Shown: piece after piece, positions 46,344 to 58,975 of the stretch
How positions within the stretch are numbered: the stretch's first letter is position 1
How the letters are laid out: every line of letters starts with the position of its first letter
Assembly (NCBI GenBank): GCA_020002185.1
Contig: CM034532.1
Span: 24,588,838-24,652,837 of the forward strand
Length of the DNA: 64,000 nucleotides
Direction: 5' to 3'
Source: Paraescarpia echinospica
Lineage: Eukaryota > Annelida > Polychaeta > Sabellida > Siboglinidae
Position numbers and translations under genes: made by a program
The notes under the pieces: model-generated
Told to the model about the DNA's origin: nothing
Database searches by the model: none
Seen by the model: only the letters and a program-made list of their open reading frames with translations

Positions 46344-47350
46344 CTAATATGGTTCCCAACGTGTGATTTGCAAAGGTGTCGCCGAATGAACTGCGCGCCG
46401 CGATGATGCAGGTCGTCTACGACGCCGACGTCGACCACTGTCAAACGGAATGCTGGTTTCCTTTGATATGTCGCCGTCCACTGACGCTGTTTGCATGTAA
46501 AGCCAACGATCTGAGTTCCCAACTAAATCCATTGGTGTGTTGACATCCTTGAGACCACGAGCAAAGGTTTCCCATCCCACCGGTTCAAACGACTTCCGTT
46601 TTCTCAACACGTCATTCACAAGGTCCACGATATTACTTCCGGGAACCGCCTTGTTTCTGTACATCATCTCGCCACGATCGTTCCAACTTACGGCACTTTT
46701 CATTTTATCAATGAGTCTTCGTGCTTTCTGCTTCATAGTTTTTGGAACACTGTCGATGATTTCATTTTCGATGTTCTTATTTTCGACAATTTCATTTTCG
46801 TTAGCAGGTTGTACTTTGTTTTTCTCTTCACTGGGAAATGTTTCGATGATCACACGCACGGGTTCTTGGATACGTTTGTTGGAAAGATCGTTGTACCGAT
46901 TCAACACCTGGTTATACAACACAACTTTTTCCCTCTCGTGTATATCGTTTCGTTCTAGTATGTCTAGCATTTCATTGTCGAGTCGTTGCAAGACCCTTTC
47001 GATAGGGTTAGCAGGAGAAGGACGCTGTGGTTGAATGTTTTCCAAAATACGGGGATCGACCAGCGCCATCTTCTTTGTATGCTCCAGGTCACTAGAGATG
47101 GAGACAAGAAAGTCGAGCTTGTTGCTGAGGTCGGAATCGTGGGTGTCGTAGTCGGCGCCTGGACAAGTGAATTGAACAACGTAGTGCTTGTCGACGTAGT
47201 GTTTGCTGATGACCTACAGCGACTGTGGGCAATGTGTTGTTTCCAGCTATCTTTCCGTGTGAAATGTCTCTTGCAATCTGGGCACTGGAAGGCCGCCCGT
47301 GATACTGGCGTAGGCTTGTTGGCAGCTGGTAGACGAGTCGATAAGCTCAT
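46344..47350 (-). pseudogene. Zinc-finger/WEPY protein A (right copy, frameshifted)
   Basis: Keeps the ATG (47350) lost in the left copy. The region from KKMALVDPR to RWEPY is open without a break (46344-47069). A one-base loss near 47085 (GTGACCTGGAGC against GTGACCATGGAGC) separates it from the zinc-finger half. The two arms therefore carry different single-base lesions in the same gene, and the common ancestor was probably intact. Confidence 0.65.
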
Positions 47351-47431
47351 GATGTACGTGTTTACTGTTCAAAGGTAAAGAACGGAACGACTTTTGGAAC
47401 TCGTCGGTCTAAGTTTTGTTTGTACAACTCA

Positions 47432-47830
47432 TTTATTCTGATGGAATTCCGTCAAATTGATGGAATCTCACACGGTAACCCGTCTATTCTGATGGAATTC
47501 CATCAAATTGATGGAATCTCACGCAGTAACCCGTCTATTCTGATGGAATTCCGTCAAATTGATGGAATCTCACACGGTAACCCGTTTATTCTGATGGAAT
47601 TCCATCAAATTGATGGAATCTCACACGGTAACGCGTCTATTCTGATGGAATTCCATCTTTTTGATGGGATCTCACACGGTAACGCGTCTATTCTGATGGA
47701 ATTCCATCTTTTTGATGGAATCTCACGCAGTAATCCGTCTATTCTGATGGAATTCCATCTTTTTGATGGAATCTCACACGTACCGTCTATTCTGATGGAA
47801 TTCCATCAAATTGATGGAATCTCACGTGAT
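47432..47830 (-). repeat. 51-bp palindromic array (right copy)
   Basis: Eight units, mirror of 15448-15838. The GATGGAATTCCATC dyads are conserved. Confidence 0.9.
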
Positions 47831-47954
47831 AACCCGTCTGTTTGCCCCCTTTTGAGGGAATTTGACGTGATAACCCGTTAAGATTAGTGTTTCGTTTGAC
47901 CAACTAGTTGGTCTAAGTTCAATTCGTGCCACGTTCGTGAATATCTCGGTCATA

Positions 47955-48330
47955 GTCTCGTCCCTTGTCTCGTCGGTACTCTCGTGTGATGTGTCATCCG
48001 TAGTCTCGTGACATCTCGGTCATAGTCTCTTCTCTTGTCTCGTCGGTACTCTCGTGTGATGTGTCATCCGTAGTCTCGTGTGATATGTCATCCGTAGTCT
48101 CGTGTGATGTGTCATCCCTAGTCTCGTGACATATATCGGTCATAGTCTCGTCTCTTGTCTCGTCGGTACTCTCGTGTGATGTGTCATCCGTAGTCTCGTG
48201 TGATGTGTCATCCGTAGTCTCGTGACATATCTCGGTCATAGTCTCGTCTCTTGTCTCGTCCGTAGTCTCGTGTGCTTTGTCATCCGTAGTCTCGTGTGAT
48301 GTGTCATCCGTAGTCTCGTCTCTTGTTTCG
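47955..48330 (-). repeat. 24-bp minisatellite ETTDDTSH (right copy)
   Basis: About 15 units, slightly longer than the left array. CRE sites near 48418 and 48525 follow. Confidence 0.85.
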
Positions 48331-48539
48331 TTTGTACAACTCGTGTCTATAGTTTGATTCGTGCGGTGTGTTGGTCAAAATGACTGCACGTACCTTGGCG
48401 TCACTCACTGACGATGACGTCACATGATGAAATTACATTCAAGTGCGCAAGTTCAAAACGATGGCTAACCAAAGCACTACCTGTTCAACCTACTCACCTC
48501 TCGCACAACATTACTGCGCGTATCATGACGTCACTCACA

Positions 48540-49365
48540 CTGGACTATACATACATAACTGACTATACACAGACATAACTGACTAACGTCTCTGTACTGA
48601 ACTACACACATACATAACCGACTAACGTTTTTACTGAACTACATACCGACAGAACAGGCTAACATATCTGTACTGAACTACACACAGACATAACTGGCTG
48701 TCATCTCTGTACTGAACTACACACACATAAGTGGTTAACATCTCTGTATTGAACTACACAGACATAAGTGGCTACCATATCTGTACTGAACTACACATAC
48801 ATAAGTGGTTAACATAACTGTACTGCACTACACAGACATAAGTGGCTACCATATCTGTACTGAACTACACAGTCATAAGTGGTTAACATAACTGTACTGC
48901 ACTACACAGACATAAGTGGTTACCGTATATGTACTGAACTATACAGATACATAACTGGCTAACGTCTCTGTACTGAACTACACAGACATCAGTGGCTATC
49001 ATCTCTGTACTGAACTACACACAGACATAACTGGCTGTCATCTCTGTACTGAACTACACACACATAAGTGGTTAACATCTCTGTATTGAACTACACAGAC
49101 ATCAGTGGCTACCATATCTGTACTGATCTACACATACATAAGTGGTTAACATAACTGTACTGCACTACACAGACATAAGTGGCTACCATATCTGTACTGA
49201 ACTACACAGTCATAAGTGGTTAACATAACTGTACTGCACTACACAGACATAAGTGGTTACCGTATATGTACTGAACTACACAGATACATAACTGGCTAAC
49301 GTCTCTGTACTGAACTACACAGACATCAGTGGCTATCATATCTACTGAACTACACAGACATACTT
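48540..49365 (-). repeat. 37-40 bp tandem array (right copy, expanded)
   Basis: About 22 units against about 13 in the left arm. A block (roughly 48660-48960) is repeated at 49010-49310, so the expansion was a segmental tandem duplication. Confidence 0.85.
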
Positions 49366-49483
49366 GTGATGTGTAAGACTATTAGTATGGTTCCCAACAT
49401 ATGCTTTGTATTACACTATTAAAAAGACACAAGATGAGGTTTGCACAGTTTATTACAACACAAACGTATTTACATGTCACGCT

Positions 49484-49621
49484 TCATGACGACAAGAACC
49501 AGAGACTAGACATTGATACAGAGTCTTCCAACCAAGTATTGGTATTACACAACTGTACGACTGTCACGTCGGATAGCTTCACACCCGCGTCTAACAAAAC
49601 ACTCAAACAGTCTTTCACCAT
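49484..49621 (-). pseudogene. LPDD-family fragment (right copy)
   Basis: Same length and text as 14056-14193 apart from single residues (LQDS reads LEDS). Confidence 0.55.
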
Positions 49622-49664
49622 CTAGTTGGTCTGAGTTCATGTGCGTGTTGTGTGTTTCGTACCA

Positions 49665-49755
49665 CGTGTATGTATCTATGTATGTCTCTATGTATGTATC
49701 TATGTATGTCTCTATGTACGTATCTATGTATGTATCTATGTATGAATCTATGAGT
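49665..49755 (-). repeat. TGTATCTATGTATG tandem repeat (right copy)
   Basis: Mirror of 13926-14012. Confidence 0.9.
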
Positions 49756-50111
49756 TCGTTTTCGGTTACCCATGCCAGGTTAATTGTTTTACGACAGAAG
49801 CAAGTTTGGAAGGTTTTACCGAAGAAGCACGAATTTAAATACTATAGTACGAAAAAAGATGAAAACGTTCTAATGGACATTTGTACACTTGACCCTTAAT
49901 ACGGTAAACTATATAAATACTGGTACATCTTATCTGGGAGGTTATTATGTACCTGTACTGTTCTAACATGACGTTTCACTTTCCTCGAACAATACGAAAG
50001 GTCACGTGGGCGTGCCGACCGAACACAAAATGTTTAACCTATGAGAATAGCTAATACTCTTTTGTGAGAAGGAGGTTGGCTCTGAAAAGAACCGTTTCTG
50101 CTATGTAAAGA

Positions 50112-50600
50112 CTATTGTTCGCGTTTTGTCCGCGACAGTGTGTTCTTGATGAGCACAGAGCGTCGCAGACAAGACTCCGGGTCGCGGGTCTTGCGCATCT
50201 CGAGTAGTTTCTTCATCGATAACCTCACGAGGCGTCGTGTCTCCTTGCGGTGGTCGGATGTGGTCAGTGACGGACACAGTCGCTTGGCCGGGTGACAGGT
50301 ACACAGGTCGGTCGCCGGGTGTCGTCGCTTGTTGCTTCCGGCAACATCTCGACCATTTTAAAGGTGTAGACTGTAGAGTAGATCATTGATGGTTGGTTCG
50401 GTTGACGGAGCTGATGACAGAGACGAAATTGGTTTGGTCGTCGAACTGGTCGTCGGACTGGTCGTTGAAGTGGTTGTTAGCTGTTGGTCCGGGATGATTG
50501 TCGGGGACGAGAGGTCGAGTGGGCCCGTAGCCGGAGAAGGCTGCACCATCGGTAGCAAAATCCTTTGTCGGACGTTGTCAGTAGACGAATTCGCACCCAT
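50112..50600 (-). pseudogene. MGANSS/PLDLS protein with premature stop (right copy)
   Basis: Same 489-nt length as the intact left gene. One A-to-T change turns codon 81 (Lys, AAA) into TAA, so only the N-terminal 80 residues, including MGANSST and PLDLS, could be made. The downstream frame is otherwise kept, so the stop is recent or a polymorphism. The promoter (CCCACGTG and TTATAAAAGG) is intact at about 50643-50685. Confidence 0.6.
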
Positions 50601-50879
50601 TTTCAAGAAGTAAGCTATAATGACCACAAAAGCAGACGCAGGCCTTTTATAACCGGTCCACAGACCATAAAGACCACGTGGGCGTGCCGAAAGATGACAG
50701 ATTGTAGAAAATTCAAAAGCACGGACTGCTGAGTAGAATGTACACAAACGCGGACTGCAGAGTAGTTATATAGTTCACTACTTATCTAACAGGGGTGCTT
50801 TCAGTTGATGATGATATATCCACCAGGAGTTTATGGACGAGACAAAAACAACAGACACGAATATTTGCAGTACTGATAT

Positions 50880-51320
50880 GTGGTTCGCTCACTTGTCCAC
50901 TAGGGGATGATGTTTGTAGTTCCTGAGCTATCCGTCAGGGGGCTCTATTGCACGCAAGCGTGTAAGAGACACGAATTTTGGCAGTACCCAAACATTTACT
51001 TCACAACTTATCCGCCAGGTGGCACCACTTGTAGTTAATGACATATCATTCCGCTAGGTGACTCTAATGGTCAAACTAAGATGCACGAATTTGGGAAGTA
51101 TTCGAACAGTTAGTTTACAACTTGTCCGTCAGGTGGCACCACTTGTATAGTTAGTTCACCAAAAAATCCGGTAGGTGGCACCAATGGTCAAGCTATTTAT
51201 TTCACCAAAAATCCGCTAGGTGGCGCTACTGGTCAAACTAATTAGTTCCGAAAAATTCCGCAAAGGGCGCTGTTTTAGATCATGACCTATCCGACATGTG
51301 GCGCCACTGGCGCCACGTTA
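50880..51320 (+). promoter_or_regulatory. CTCF-like array (right copy of the first array)
   Basis: Mirror of 12340-12790. It has CCGCCAGGTGGCAC (about 51011) and CCGCTAGGTGGCGC (about 51212) on the plus strand; the second matches a position that is imperfect in the left arm. Confidence 0.55.
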
Positions 51321-51405
51321 CCTTGACCTGCATCCGGGTATTTGACCTTGATAGCTCATTTGCATAACTAGCCACGCCCACAATGCTCAGCTCGCTCGTG
51401 ATTGG

Positions 51406-52216
51406 TCATTTGCACTTCCTCCCGACCGCGCATAAAAGCTCATTTGCATCAATCGTAAGCGGTAGAAAATGCGCGGTAGGGAGGAAACGCCTATCTCTTA
51501 ACATGGGATTTGCTCCGCGCCGCGCCAACCATGCGCGGTAAGGGTCACCTATTACTACTGATGTGTGACATTGTAGTTTGTGTAGGCACCTCGTCGAGTT
51601 TTCTTTATGGTGAGGGACACAAGAGTTCAGTGTGTAAGTCTGCATCGTTTCGCCCATAACAGCAAACGTATTGGCATGCACTTTTAGGAGAGTGGCCATA
51701 CACTGGTCAAATAAAGTCAACCATATACATTGACCCATCGCTGCCTCAACTAAGCACATTCGAACAATGACATGTGTTTCAGAGGCCACGTAACCGTGTC
51801 GTTCGCATTGCAAATGACCATGATCGTCGACAATCATACGCTTCTTGCAAACATGACAACCCATGTAGAACGTGTGATTTTGTCGTATTTTGTCAATAAC
51901 GAGTAACTTTGTGAGTAGACGGTGTGAGTGATCGGCTGACAGACGGTGATGGTGGTCGGCTGACATACGTTGACGGTGGTCGGCTGACAGATGCCGCGAA
52001 TGGTCTGCTGACAGACGGTGATGGTGGTCGGCTGACAGGCGGTGACGGTGGTCGGCTGACAGACGGTGACGGTGGTCGGCTGACAGATGCCGCGAATGGT
52101 TGGCTGACAGACGGTGATGGTGGTCGGCTGAAAGATTCCGCGAACGGTCGGCAACACGGTCCATCTACATCGCTGTCGCTAAAGGCCGCAGAAGTGTAAT
52201 AGTTGGGTGTTTTCAT
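51406..52216 (-). CDS. RPA70-C-like zinc-ribbon OB-fold gene (right copy)
   Basis: Here the leader frame begins with ATG (52216; MKTPNYYTSAAFSDSD) and runs through the Ser/Pro repeats to a stop at 51893. The OB-fold frame (51406-52164) is +1 to it, with the same C-x2-C, C-x2-H and WLTLFDQ landmarks. Both frames are preserved in both arms with few changes, so the arrangement is old. Confidence 0.65.
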
Positions 52217-52481
52217 GATGTGGTTAGTAACAACGGTATCGTGTTAAGAAGGACGACCTGTTCGCCGCTACGGTCTTATATGCCATTCCTGACTATCACG
52301 TGTTCATGGTACCAGACAGCCAATCAAAAATACACAATGTTTTGTGATATCACATGGACAAACCAGTGAAATCATGTCTACTCTCAGTAATATTCATGAG
52401 AATAATGACGCTTGCTTGTACTTTAAAATAAAAACTGTAAACAAGGCCGTTATTGCGCAATTGTTTCAGGAGCCGCGGTGT

Positions 52482-53073
52482 CTACAAGTAATTGTCACGC
52501 GGATCACAAAAACGTTTCCCGAGAGTATTTCGACCGTTTTTGCCGCCACGTCCAAATCCCCAAAAGCCTTCTTTCCATGGTACAAACCCCACCAGTTCAG
52601 CATTTCCGGTTGCCAACAATACGGCTCTCAAATCCTTTGATGCCTTCAACTTTGCGAGCAGCAAAGCCGCATCCAGTTAACACGGACATCGTTCCAACCA
52701 GATCTCATCTCCCCAATATGTTTGCTTTTCCGTTTTGCCAAGTGCGCATGTTTTGCTGCTTTGATACCCTCTGCGCATTCGACGTCGCCGCGGTACACTG
52801 CCTTCCTGCTTTGATAGGCGTGCTCGACCGAATTAAATACCCGACCGAATGCTTCGACCCAGCATGGGTAAAAGTTTGACAAGGGAGAGTCGGCCCCAGA
52901 AAATTCAATGCGTTTCGGTTTCACAGCGACCACAGCTTCAGGTTGGGGTTTCAGTTCCGTTGCGTAGAGGCTTGACGGTACGACTGGTCGGTTGACAGAC
53001 GGATCATCTTCTTCAATGTCACTGAAGGCAGCAGGAGTGTAGTAGTTGGGTGTTTCAGCATGACGTCAGCCAT
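52482..53073 (-). pseudogene. NADAR-domain protein A (right arm)
   Basis: Shares the one-base loss of the left copy and adds its own: one A is missing in the leader (CTGAAACACCC against CTGAAAACACCC), so the ATG at 53073 no longer reads into the NADAR domain. LSNFYPC, VEHAYQ and LGKRF blocks are present. Confidence 0.7.
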
Positions 53074-53094
53074 AGTACTCTCGTGGTATTGAAA

Positions 53095-53208
53095 TTATGC
53101 AATTTTTTCTCTACCAAGGGACGTTACTGTATAGCGTAGTACGCTGTTTATTCGCCAGAGGGCTGCAGAAGTCCGGTAGTAGGGTATATTCAACATTATG
53201 TTAGTCAT
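53095..53208 (-). CDS. Short ORF with leader-like start (right copy)
   Basis: Same 37 codons as 10449-10562, preceded by a TATATAAA promoter near 53262. Confidence 0.35.
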   Translation of the reverse strand: MTNIMLNIPYYRTSAALWRINSVLRYTVTSLGREKIA

Positions 53209-53713
53209 GGTGTCGTCGTGATAAGAATGACGACTCTGCTGGTAGAGCGCAGCGTTTATATAGGAATATGAAAAATCACGTGATAACGGTACGATTGACC
53301 AATCAGGAACACGCCAGCGCCTACGTCATTATCTCATTAGCCTAAGTGATACTGGATTTATAAAACAGATTCTGAACAACCTTTTATTTTATGTGTTTTT
53401 TAGTTGTAAATGTACACGCCAGGGGGCGTTATATGATAACAACAAATCGTCCACCAACTATATGCCATGAAAAAACACAATTGCGCATGTGCATTGACCT
53501 ATTTGTTGACGTTTTCGACCTATTTTATAGTATTTAAGCAGTACTGTTTCACCACTTATCCGCCAGGGAGGCTTGTTGACCTAGTTATATAGTTCACCAC
53601 ATATTCGCCAAGGGGTGCCAATTGACCTTGACCTAGATAATGACATTTTACCTTGATCTATTGCCTTTGACCTTGCTCTTGGTCGTGCACCAGCGTCTGA
53701 CCCATTCAACCTA

Positions 53714-54620
53714 ATTACATATTTACGAACAGCCAAACAACTGTATTATGAATCTTGTTTTAACAAATAAAAAAATCACAATAAAACATAGGAACCTATA
53801 AACGACATTATGTCTAGAACATCCGAAAAGAAAACTTCCCTAAATCCTTTATATATAACGACGAAATTATAACAAACAAGACGGTTATTGCAAACACATT
53901 TAATCCATGTTTGACCAATATTGGCCCAAATTTGGCGAAACAGATCAATAATCCAATAAATAGAAATTGCAGATAATATCTGAATGAGCAGTATAGCAAT
54001 TCACTCACTTTTGAACGTATTAACGAAGAAACTATATCTTAAACAAACTGATAATGACACACATGGACTTATACATTAATTACTTTGTCAAGGCCAGCCA
54101 AAAGTTTAATTTCATAATGTATGCCGATGATACGACCCTGTTAAATACTATTGACTCATTTTCAACGTGTGAAACAAATTGGAAACGTAGAATTTGCTAT
54201 AAGCACAGAACTAAGCACAATCAGTGAATGGCTAAAATTAAATTTATCTCTTAACCTAAGAAAAACTAAGTACATGCGCTGCAAAATTGCTAGAAGAAAA
54301 AGCGTGACTTACCCATTACTAACCAGAGATACCACTACTATTGATAAATGGAATAGCATTTAATGGACAATAAATTGTTACTAACTCTTAATATAAAGGT
54401 CGTATTGTACAACACATTAATATTGCCACATTTAAATTACGGTATTACCGCTTGGATTTACAAATGTGACAGAATTCAGAAACTTCCAAAGAAACATGTC
54501 CGAATTATTAATGTAAGCAAATATAATGCTCACACTGAACCACTGTTTAAAAAGTCTTAAATTATTAAAAATAGAACACATATTAAAATAACAAGAACTA
54601 AAATTGTATTATAATTTCGT
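53714..54620 (+). mobile_element. Non-LTR retrotransposon, RT half with internal deletion (right copy)
   Basis: Begins at the TA next to the element end. It contains the pre-RT text, then jumps near 54045 from the early RT to the segment before MYADDT, losing about 350 bp relative to the left copy with a short AAACAA-type match at the join. Thumb and tail text (LYNTLILPHLNYGITAW) is at 54363-54560. Confidence 0.8.
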
Positions 54621-55969
54621 GCATAACAAACTTCCTGTTTACCATCAAAATTTGCCGCTTCATTAGAACAACAACATTCACAATGTCAACACACGTGGAC
54701 AATGCAATATACATACAATCAGGGTACAACACGAATTTGCGAAACAAAGTCTCATATACACCTTGCCGCATACTACCAATAATGCACCTGATTTAATAAC
54801 AAGTAAAATCTATACTCACAGCTTACACGGGTTTGCATTGTATGTTAAACATCATTATGTGCTGACTTAGCCAATCGTACAAAATCATGTATAATGTCAT
54901 GATCTAAGCTTTGTTTGACTTACTCTGTTAACCGACGTATGCTACAATTTGTTATATACCAGGAGTTGTTATCAATATAACTGGTGGTTCCCATGAGAGC
55001 AGCATGTTTGCCTTAGTCTGAGTCCGCCTGGCCCACACGTGATAATTCGTATACCATGTGATTACTATATTTACGCTTTTACATAGTCACGTATTGAGTG
55101 ATATGTATATGCGTCTTAATAAAGAACTTCTGTCTGTCTATCTGCACAAACGATAACGTAATAATAACAGATAATGCAATACAAATCGTTGCATTCGAGA
55201 ATAGTGATCGAAGTTAACCAAGCAAGATTAGAGAAAGTTAGAATTAGAATTTCCCCTTGTTTTGTCGACGGTTGCATACCAAGTAATGTTAATTTTGTTT
55301 TGCTTTAGTTTTGATTTGTTTACATCTGACAAATAACCCTTGCAAAGTACTTCTATAAACGATAATTGTGATGTACTATTGGATCGACAGTGTTGCATAT
55401 CTCATTGGCTAGTCATTACATTCTTGGTTATTGCGTTACCGGTTGTTATTACATCATGGTCTTATTGTTACATGTCTGGTTGGAACATCCGTCTTCAAAG
55501 CTTGCATCGGTGGCATCTCGTCATCTGCAAATTGCATCAGACAATGAGAAGACAATTGTAACGAGGGACAAGTAACGAGGGACAAGTATAATTGATAAGA
55601 ATCATACTTGTTAAAATAGATACTATCCACCACGGTCGCGTTCTGGGATGAGTCCAATTACGTAATTGTAGTTGTAATTGATTACTGGCAAATGCTCTAA
55701 TTGATTCTATTTCTGCAGTTATTACATAATTGTTAGTGATTTGTTCTATGCATTTCCAACTATTACACCAACTACAATTATCTGCATTATTTTTAATATC
55801 ACAAACATTATCAAAAACCTATCAGTATTGCTTTCTCACACATTTGTTTCAGTCATAAACAAACTATTCTAATACCATCATACTTTAGTTGTGACCCGAA
55901 TATGTGCTGCAGCAATACACCACATTTGAGGGGTAAATAAATTAAATTAATTGTCAACATTAAGAGGTG
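54621..55969. other. No gene recognised
   Basis: Mirror of 7343-8687; only short random frames. Confidence 0.5.
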
Positions 55970-56166
55970 TCATGTTCGTGTCTTAAACAAGTAAGTTCTT
56001 ATACAGCGCGGTGTCCAGTCGTTAGGATTGTTCACAGTGTTTTTACACGTCACTCCGTCCTTGACAGATGTATTCAGGCCAACAGCATCTCGATTTATCT
56101 TGGAAGCAATCAGATACGCTGCAATTGCCGCGCTAAGACTAATTGTACATACATATCCACCACTCT
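55970..56166 (-). CDS. Candidate terminal exon, intact (right copy)
   Basis: An acceptor (CACTCTTACACAG) precedes 2 nt plus 64 codons and a TGA. The text includes GGYVCTISLSAAIAAYLIA, AVGLNTSVKDGVTCKN and NDWTPRCIRTYLFK. The entry phase (needs 1 nt) fits the phase-1 donor of the PAN exon at 58695, which is upstream on this strand. A short hydrophobic run and three Cys are visible. No domain is recognised. The left copy is frame-broken, so it may be nonfunctional or not an exon. Confidence 0.35.
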
Positions 56167-57115
56167 CTGTGTAAGAGTGAGTGAACTCGCCCAAGTTCTA
56201 GACAACAGCATGAGGATCCTAATCAGGACTCTCTCGACTAATACACTAAGACGCAGAGGTTCCTAAATTTGATAACATCTGAATATATTTACAGGCATAT
56301 TGTAACCCAGGATATAGCTTACGTGAAATACTATATATGACACGATTTTTCTACATAAAACCGTTCCGATTTTACGTTTAACCTTTAATAGGTAGTGAAG
56401 ATAATCGAGGTAATTAGTCAAACGGCGTCCGCATAAGGCCCAAATTGTCAAGGGGCAATGGGGACTGTAACCTGAAAATGTCGCGGGTCCGACGAAAGCT
56501 TTGAAGACCCGGCAATCTATATTTATTTTAATTTATTCTAGTATAGTATATTATTTATAAAACGTACACTAGAATAACAAGGTTGAAGGTATACAGCGCG
56601 CCAAACTGCGTTTATTAAGTCATAAGCAAAGAAACGTTAACATTATAACGAAATATCAAAATAGTAAACATAGGGTTATAGGTAATAGCGCAGGCGAATG
56701 AGGGCTAACGGCCTATTCACATGTTCTTGGAATTGCTTATTTATGTCGTCTGATGCCCCCAATGACGAAGACAATAAGTGGGACGAAGTACCATCGATTC
56801 AGCAATCATCCGTAGATCTGTGTTGACAGTACATCAGAGTCTAATAATATAATTAAACTTGTTTGATATATTCCTGTCTGCCGTGACACCTCTGCCTTCC
56901 CCAGTGCACCGTATTGTCTACATCCTTCTTCTTGTCTACATGTCTGCCTACATACGCACATCATTGATAATCAATCCACCATTCTACCAATGTACGCAAA
57001 TGCTTGATATCATTCACCCCAAAATGATGTTCGACCCCTCTTTCTGATGACCAACCGCGCGACTTTTTTTTCACACTAATCTTCAACCCATGATTCCGGA
57101 ACACATCGTTGCAGT
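56167..57115. other. Probable intron, no gene recognised
   Basis: Nothing coding is seen. It mirrors about 6340-7147. Confidence 0.45.
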
Positions 57116-57745
57116 GCTTCTCTCGTAGTACCCGTCTGTTCTTCTCTCGTAATACCCGTCTGTTCTTCTCTCGTAGTACCCGTCTGTTCTTCTCTCGTAG
57201 TACCCGTCTGTTCTTCTCTCGTAGTACCCTTCTGTTCTTCTCTCGTAGTACCCGTCTGTTCTTCTCTCGTAGTACCCGTCTGTTCTTCTCTCGTAGTACC
57301 CGTCTGTTCTTCTCTCGTAGTACCCGTCTGTTCTTCTCTCGTAGTACTCGTCTGTTCTTCTCTCGTAGTACCCGTCTGTTCTTCTCTCGTAGTACCCGTC
57401 TGTTGTTCTCTCGTAGTACCCGTCTGTTGTTCTCTCGTAGTACCCGTCTGTTCTTCTCTCGTAGTACCCTTCTGTTCTTCTCTCGTGGTATCCGTCTGTT
57501 CTTCTCTCGTGGTACCCGTCTGTTCGTCTCTCGTAGTACCCATCTGTTCTTCTCTCGTAGTACCCGTCTGTTCTTCTCTCGTAGTACCCGTCTGTTCTTC
57601 TCTCGTAGTATCCGTCTGTTCTTCTCTCGTAGTACCCGTCTGTTCTTCTCTCGTAGTACCCGTCTGTTCTTCTCTCGTAGTACCCGTCTGTTCTTCTCTC
57701 GTAGTACCCGTCTGTTCTTCTCTCGTAGTACCCGTCTGTTCTTCG
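57116..57745 (-). repeat. 24-bp minisatellite, about 26 units (right arm only)
   Basis: Units TTCTTCTCTCGTAGTACCCG plus TCTG, highly homogeneous. The left arm has a single unit at the same place (about 6266-6300). All frames stay open on both strands (REKNRRVL and others) because 24 is a multiple of three; none is a gene. Confidence 0.95.
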
Positions 57746-58694
57746 CTAACAAAATGATGACGCGATAGGCAGATATATCCAAAAATCGCGCCTGCTAACC
57801 GGGCCTGTGACTTGTGGCAGCTGCTGGCCGGACTGAAGGTTCACGGGCTTCGGGCACGCGGGCATGCGGGCACGCGGGCTCGCAGTTATGTTGAATGCTG
57901 ATGTAAAATAGTGATGGTTACATAGTAAACATATGTGATAACAAATGTATAAACCACTATGTAGAGCCTATGCAATTAAGACAAAGTCGGAATAAATGTA
58001 GGTAAGTAGAGTTTAGAGTAGAGTCATGATTTGCCAGTGTCCATCACATTTGCTCCGGTAAACAATGCCGCCGTTTTGAAATATGTTTTACGCACGACTA
58101 TGGCGTGATGACTTCATCGGAAATGACGCTACTAGCTAGCGGATGTTACGTTACGTCATACTACGTCACAATCAGAAGCACATCAACAGGCAAAAACGGC
58201 GCGATCTTATTTACGCTAGTCATTACTCTTTTCCAGTGGCTGATTAAGACATTCGAGGGCCCTAGGCACCCGACACTTTCGTGGGCCCTAGGTAAATCTA
58301 GGGGCGGATCCAGTCTGTGGGGTTAACCTCTAATTGCACACCCTCTTGACGGGGTTGAGTGCTGTTGAAGACTGTTCTCCTTTATGATAAGTTATGTACT
58401 AACACCTTTATATGTCTGTTAAACATTCAAACGTATAGGTCTTTCACGATTACTCCTGGCTTGCAAAACTCATTCGACCAATGAAGTAGCAATGAAATTT
58501 ATGCCATAGCCATCATTAGTCAAATTGTTTTCTGCCAACTGGGTTTCTGGAATATTCAGTCCAAAAAATATATATTTCCGTGGGCCCCTAGCCGTCGTGG
58601 ATATGACAGAACATATATATGATATGATATGACCTGATTTTACGATAAAAAATTAATCTATCATAGTTTGTACATACGAATACAACGCACGTAC
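57746..58694. other. Probable intron with a right-arm insertion
   Basis: Around 58240-58320 it has about 90 bp (with GGGCCCTAGG twice) that the left arm lacks. No gene. Confidence 0.4.
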
Positions 58695-58949
58695 CGATGA
58701 CGTCATACACCACGGCCCCGTTCTTAGGAGACGTTTCAACGCACGATACAAACTTCAGATAGCAACTCCTTTTTGCTGACGTCACGTATACGAAGCCGAC
58801 GCATTCGACGAGTTTGTTACACTTCTCTGCGCATGCGCTGGCATTAACGACACCATCAAACCCGCTAATGTCGCCACCGCTGCAGTCACCTGGACGTCGT
58901 CTGTACTTCGACAAGACATCAGCGTGTTGACCTGGAACGCAGTGGTCTT
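58695..58949 (-). CDS. PAN/apple-domain exon (right copy)
   Basis: Same 255-nt phase 1-1 exon as 5221-5475, with acceptor GTAATAG and donor G|GTACGTG. Residue changes are few (HVDV to HADV, TSTKRSC to TSAKRSC, MKFISCFE to LKFVSCVE), and all Cys except none are kept in place. A second PAN exon lies upstream on this strand at 63144-63349, so a multi-PAN gene on the minus strand is likely. Confidence 0.75.
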
Positions 58950-58975
58950 CTATTACAGCGGTACCAAGTTAGAGC

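Larger units (their letters stand above)
39416..53711 (-). mobile_element. 14.3-kb TIR element (right copy)
   Basis: The same element, inserted at the same LINE position, with GGTTGAATGG ends at 39416 and 53711 and TA at 39414-39415 and 53712-53713. It is 417 bp longer than the left copy, mainly through tandem arrays. TIRs are about 39416-40550 and 52260-53711. Gene content is the same, but several lesions differ from the left copy. Confidence 0.8.

Noticed and set aside
56961..57782. 273-codon REKNRRVL protein and two plus-strand frames
   Set aside because: 24-bp minisatellite keeps every frame open; the left arm has one unit and no ORF.
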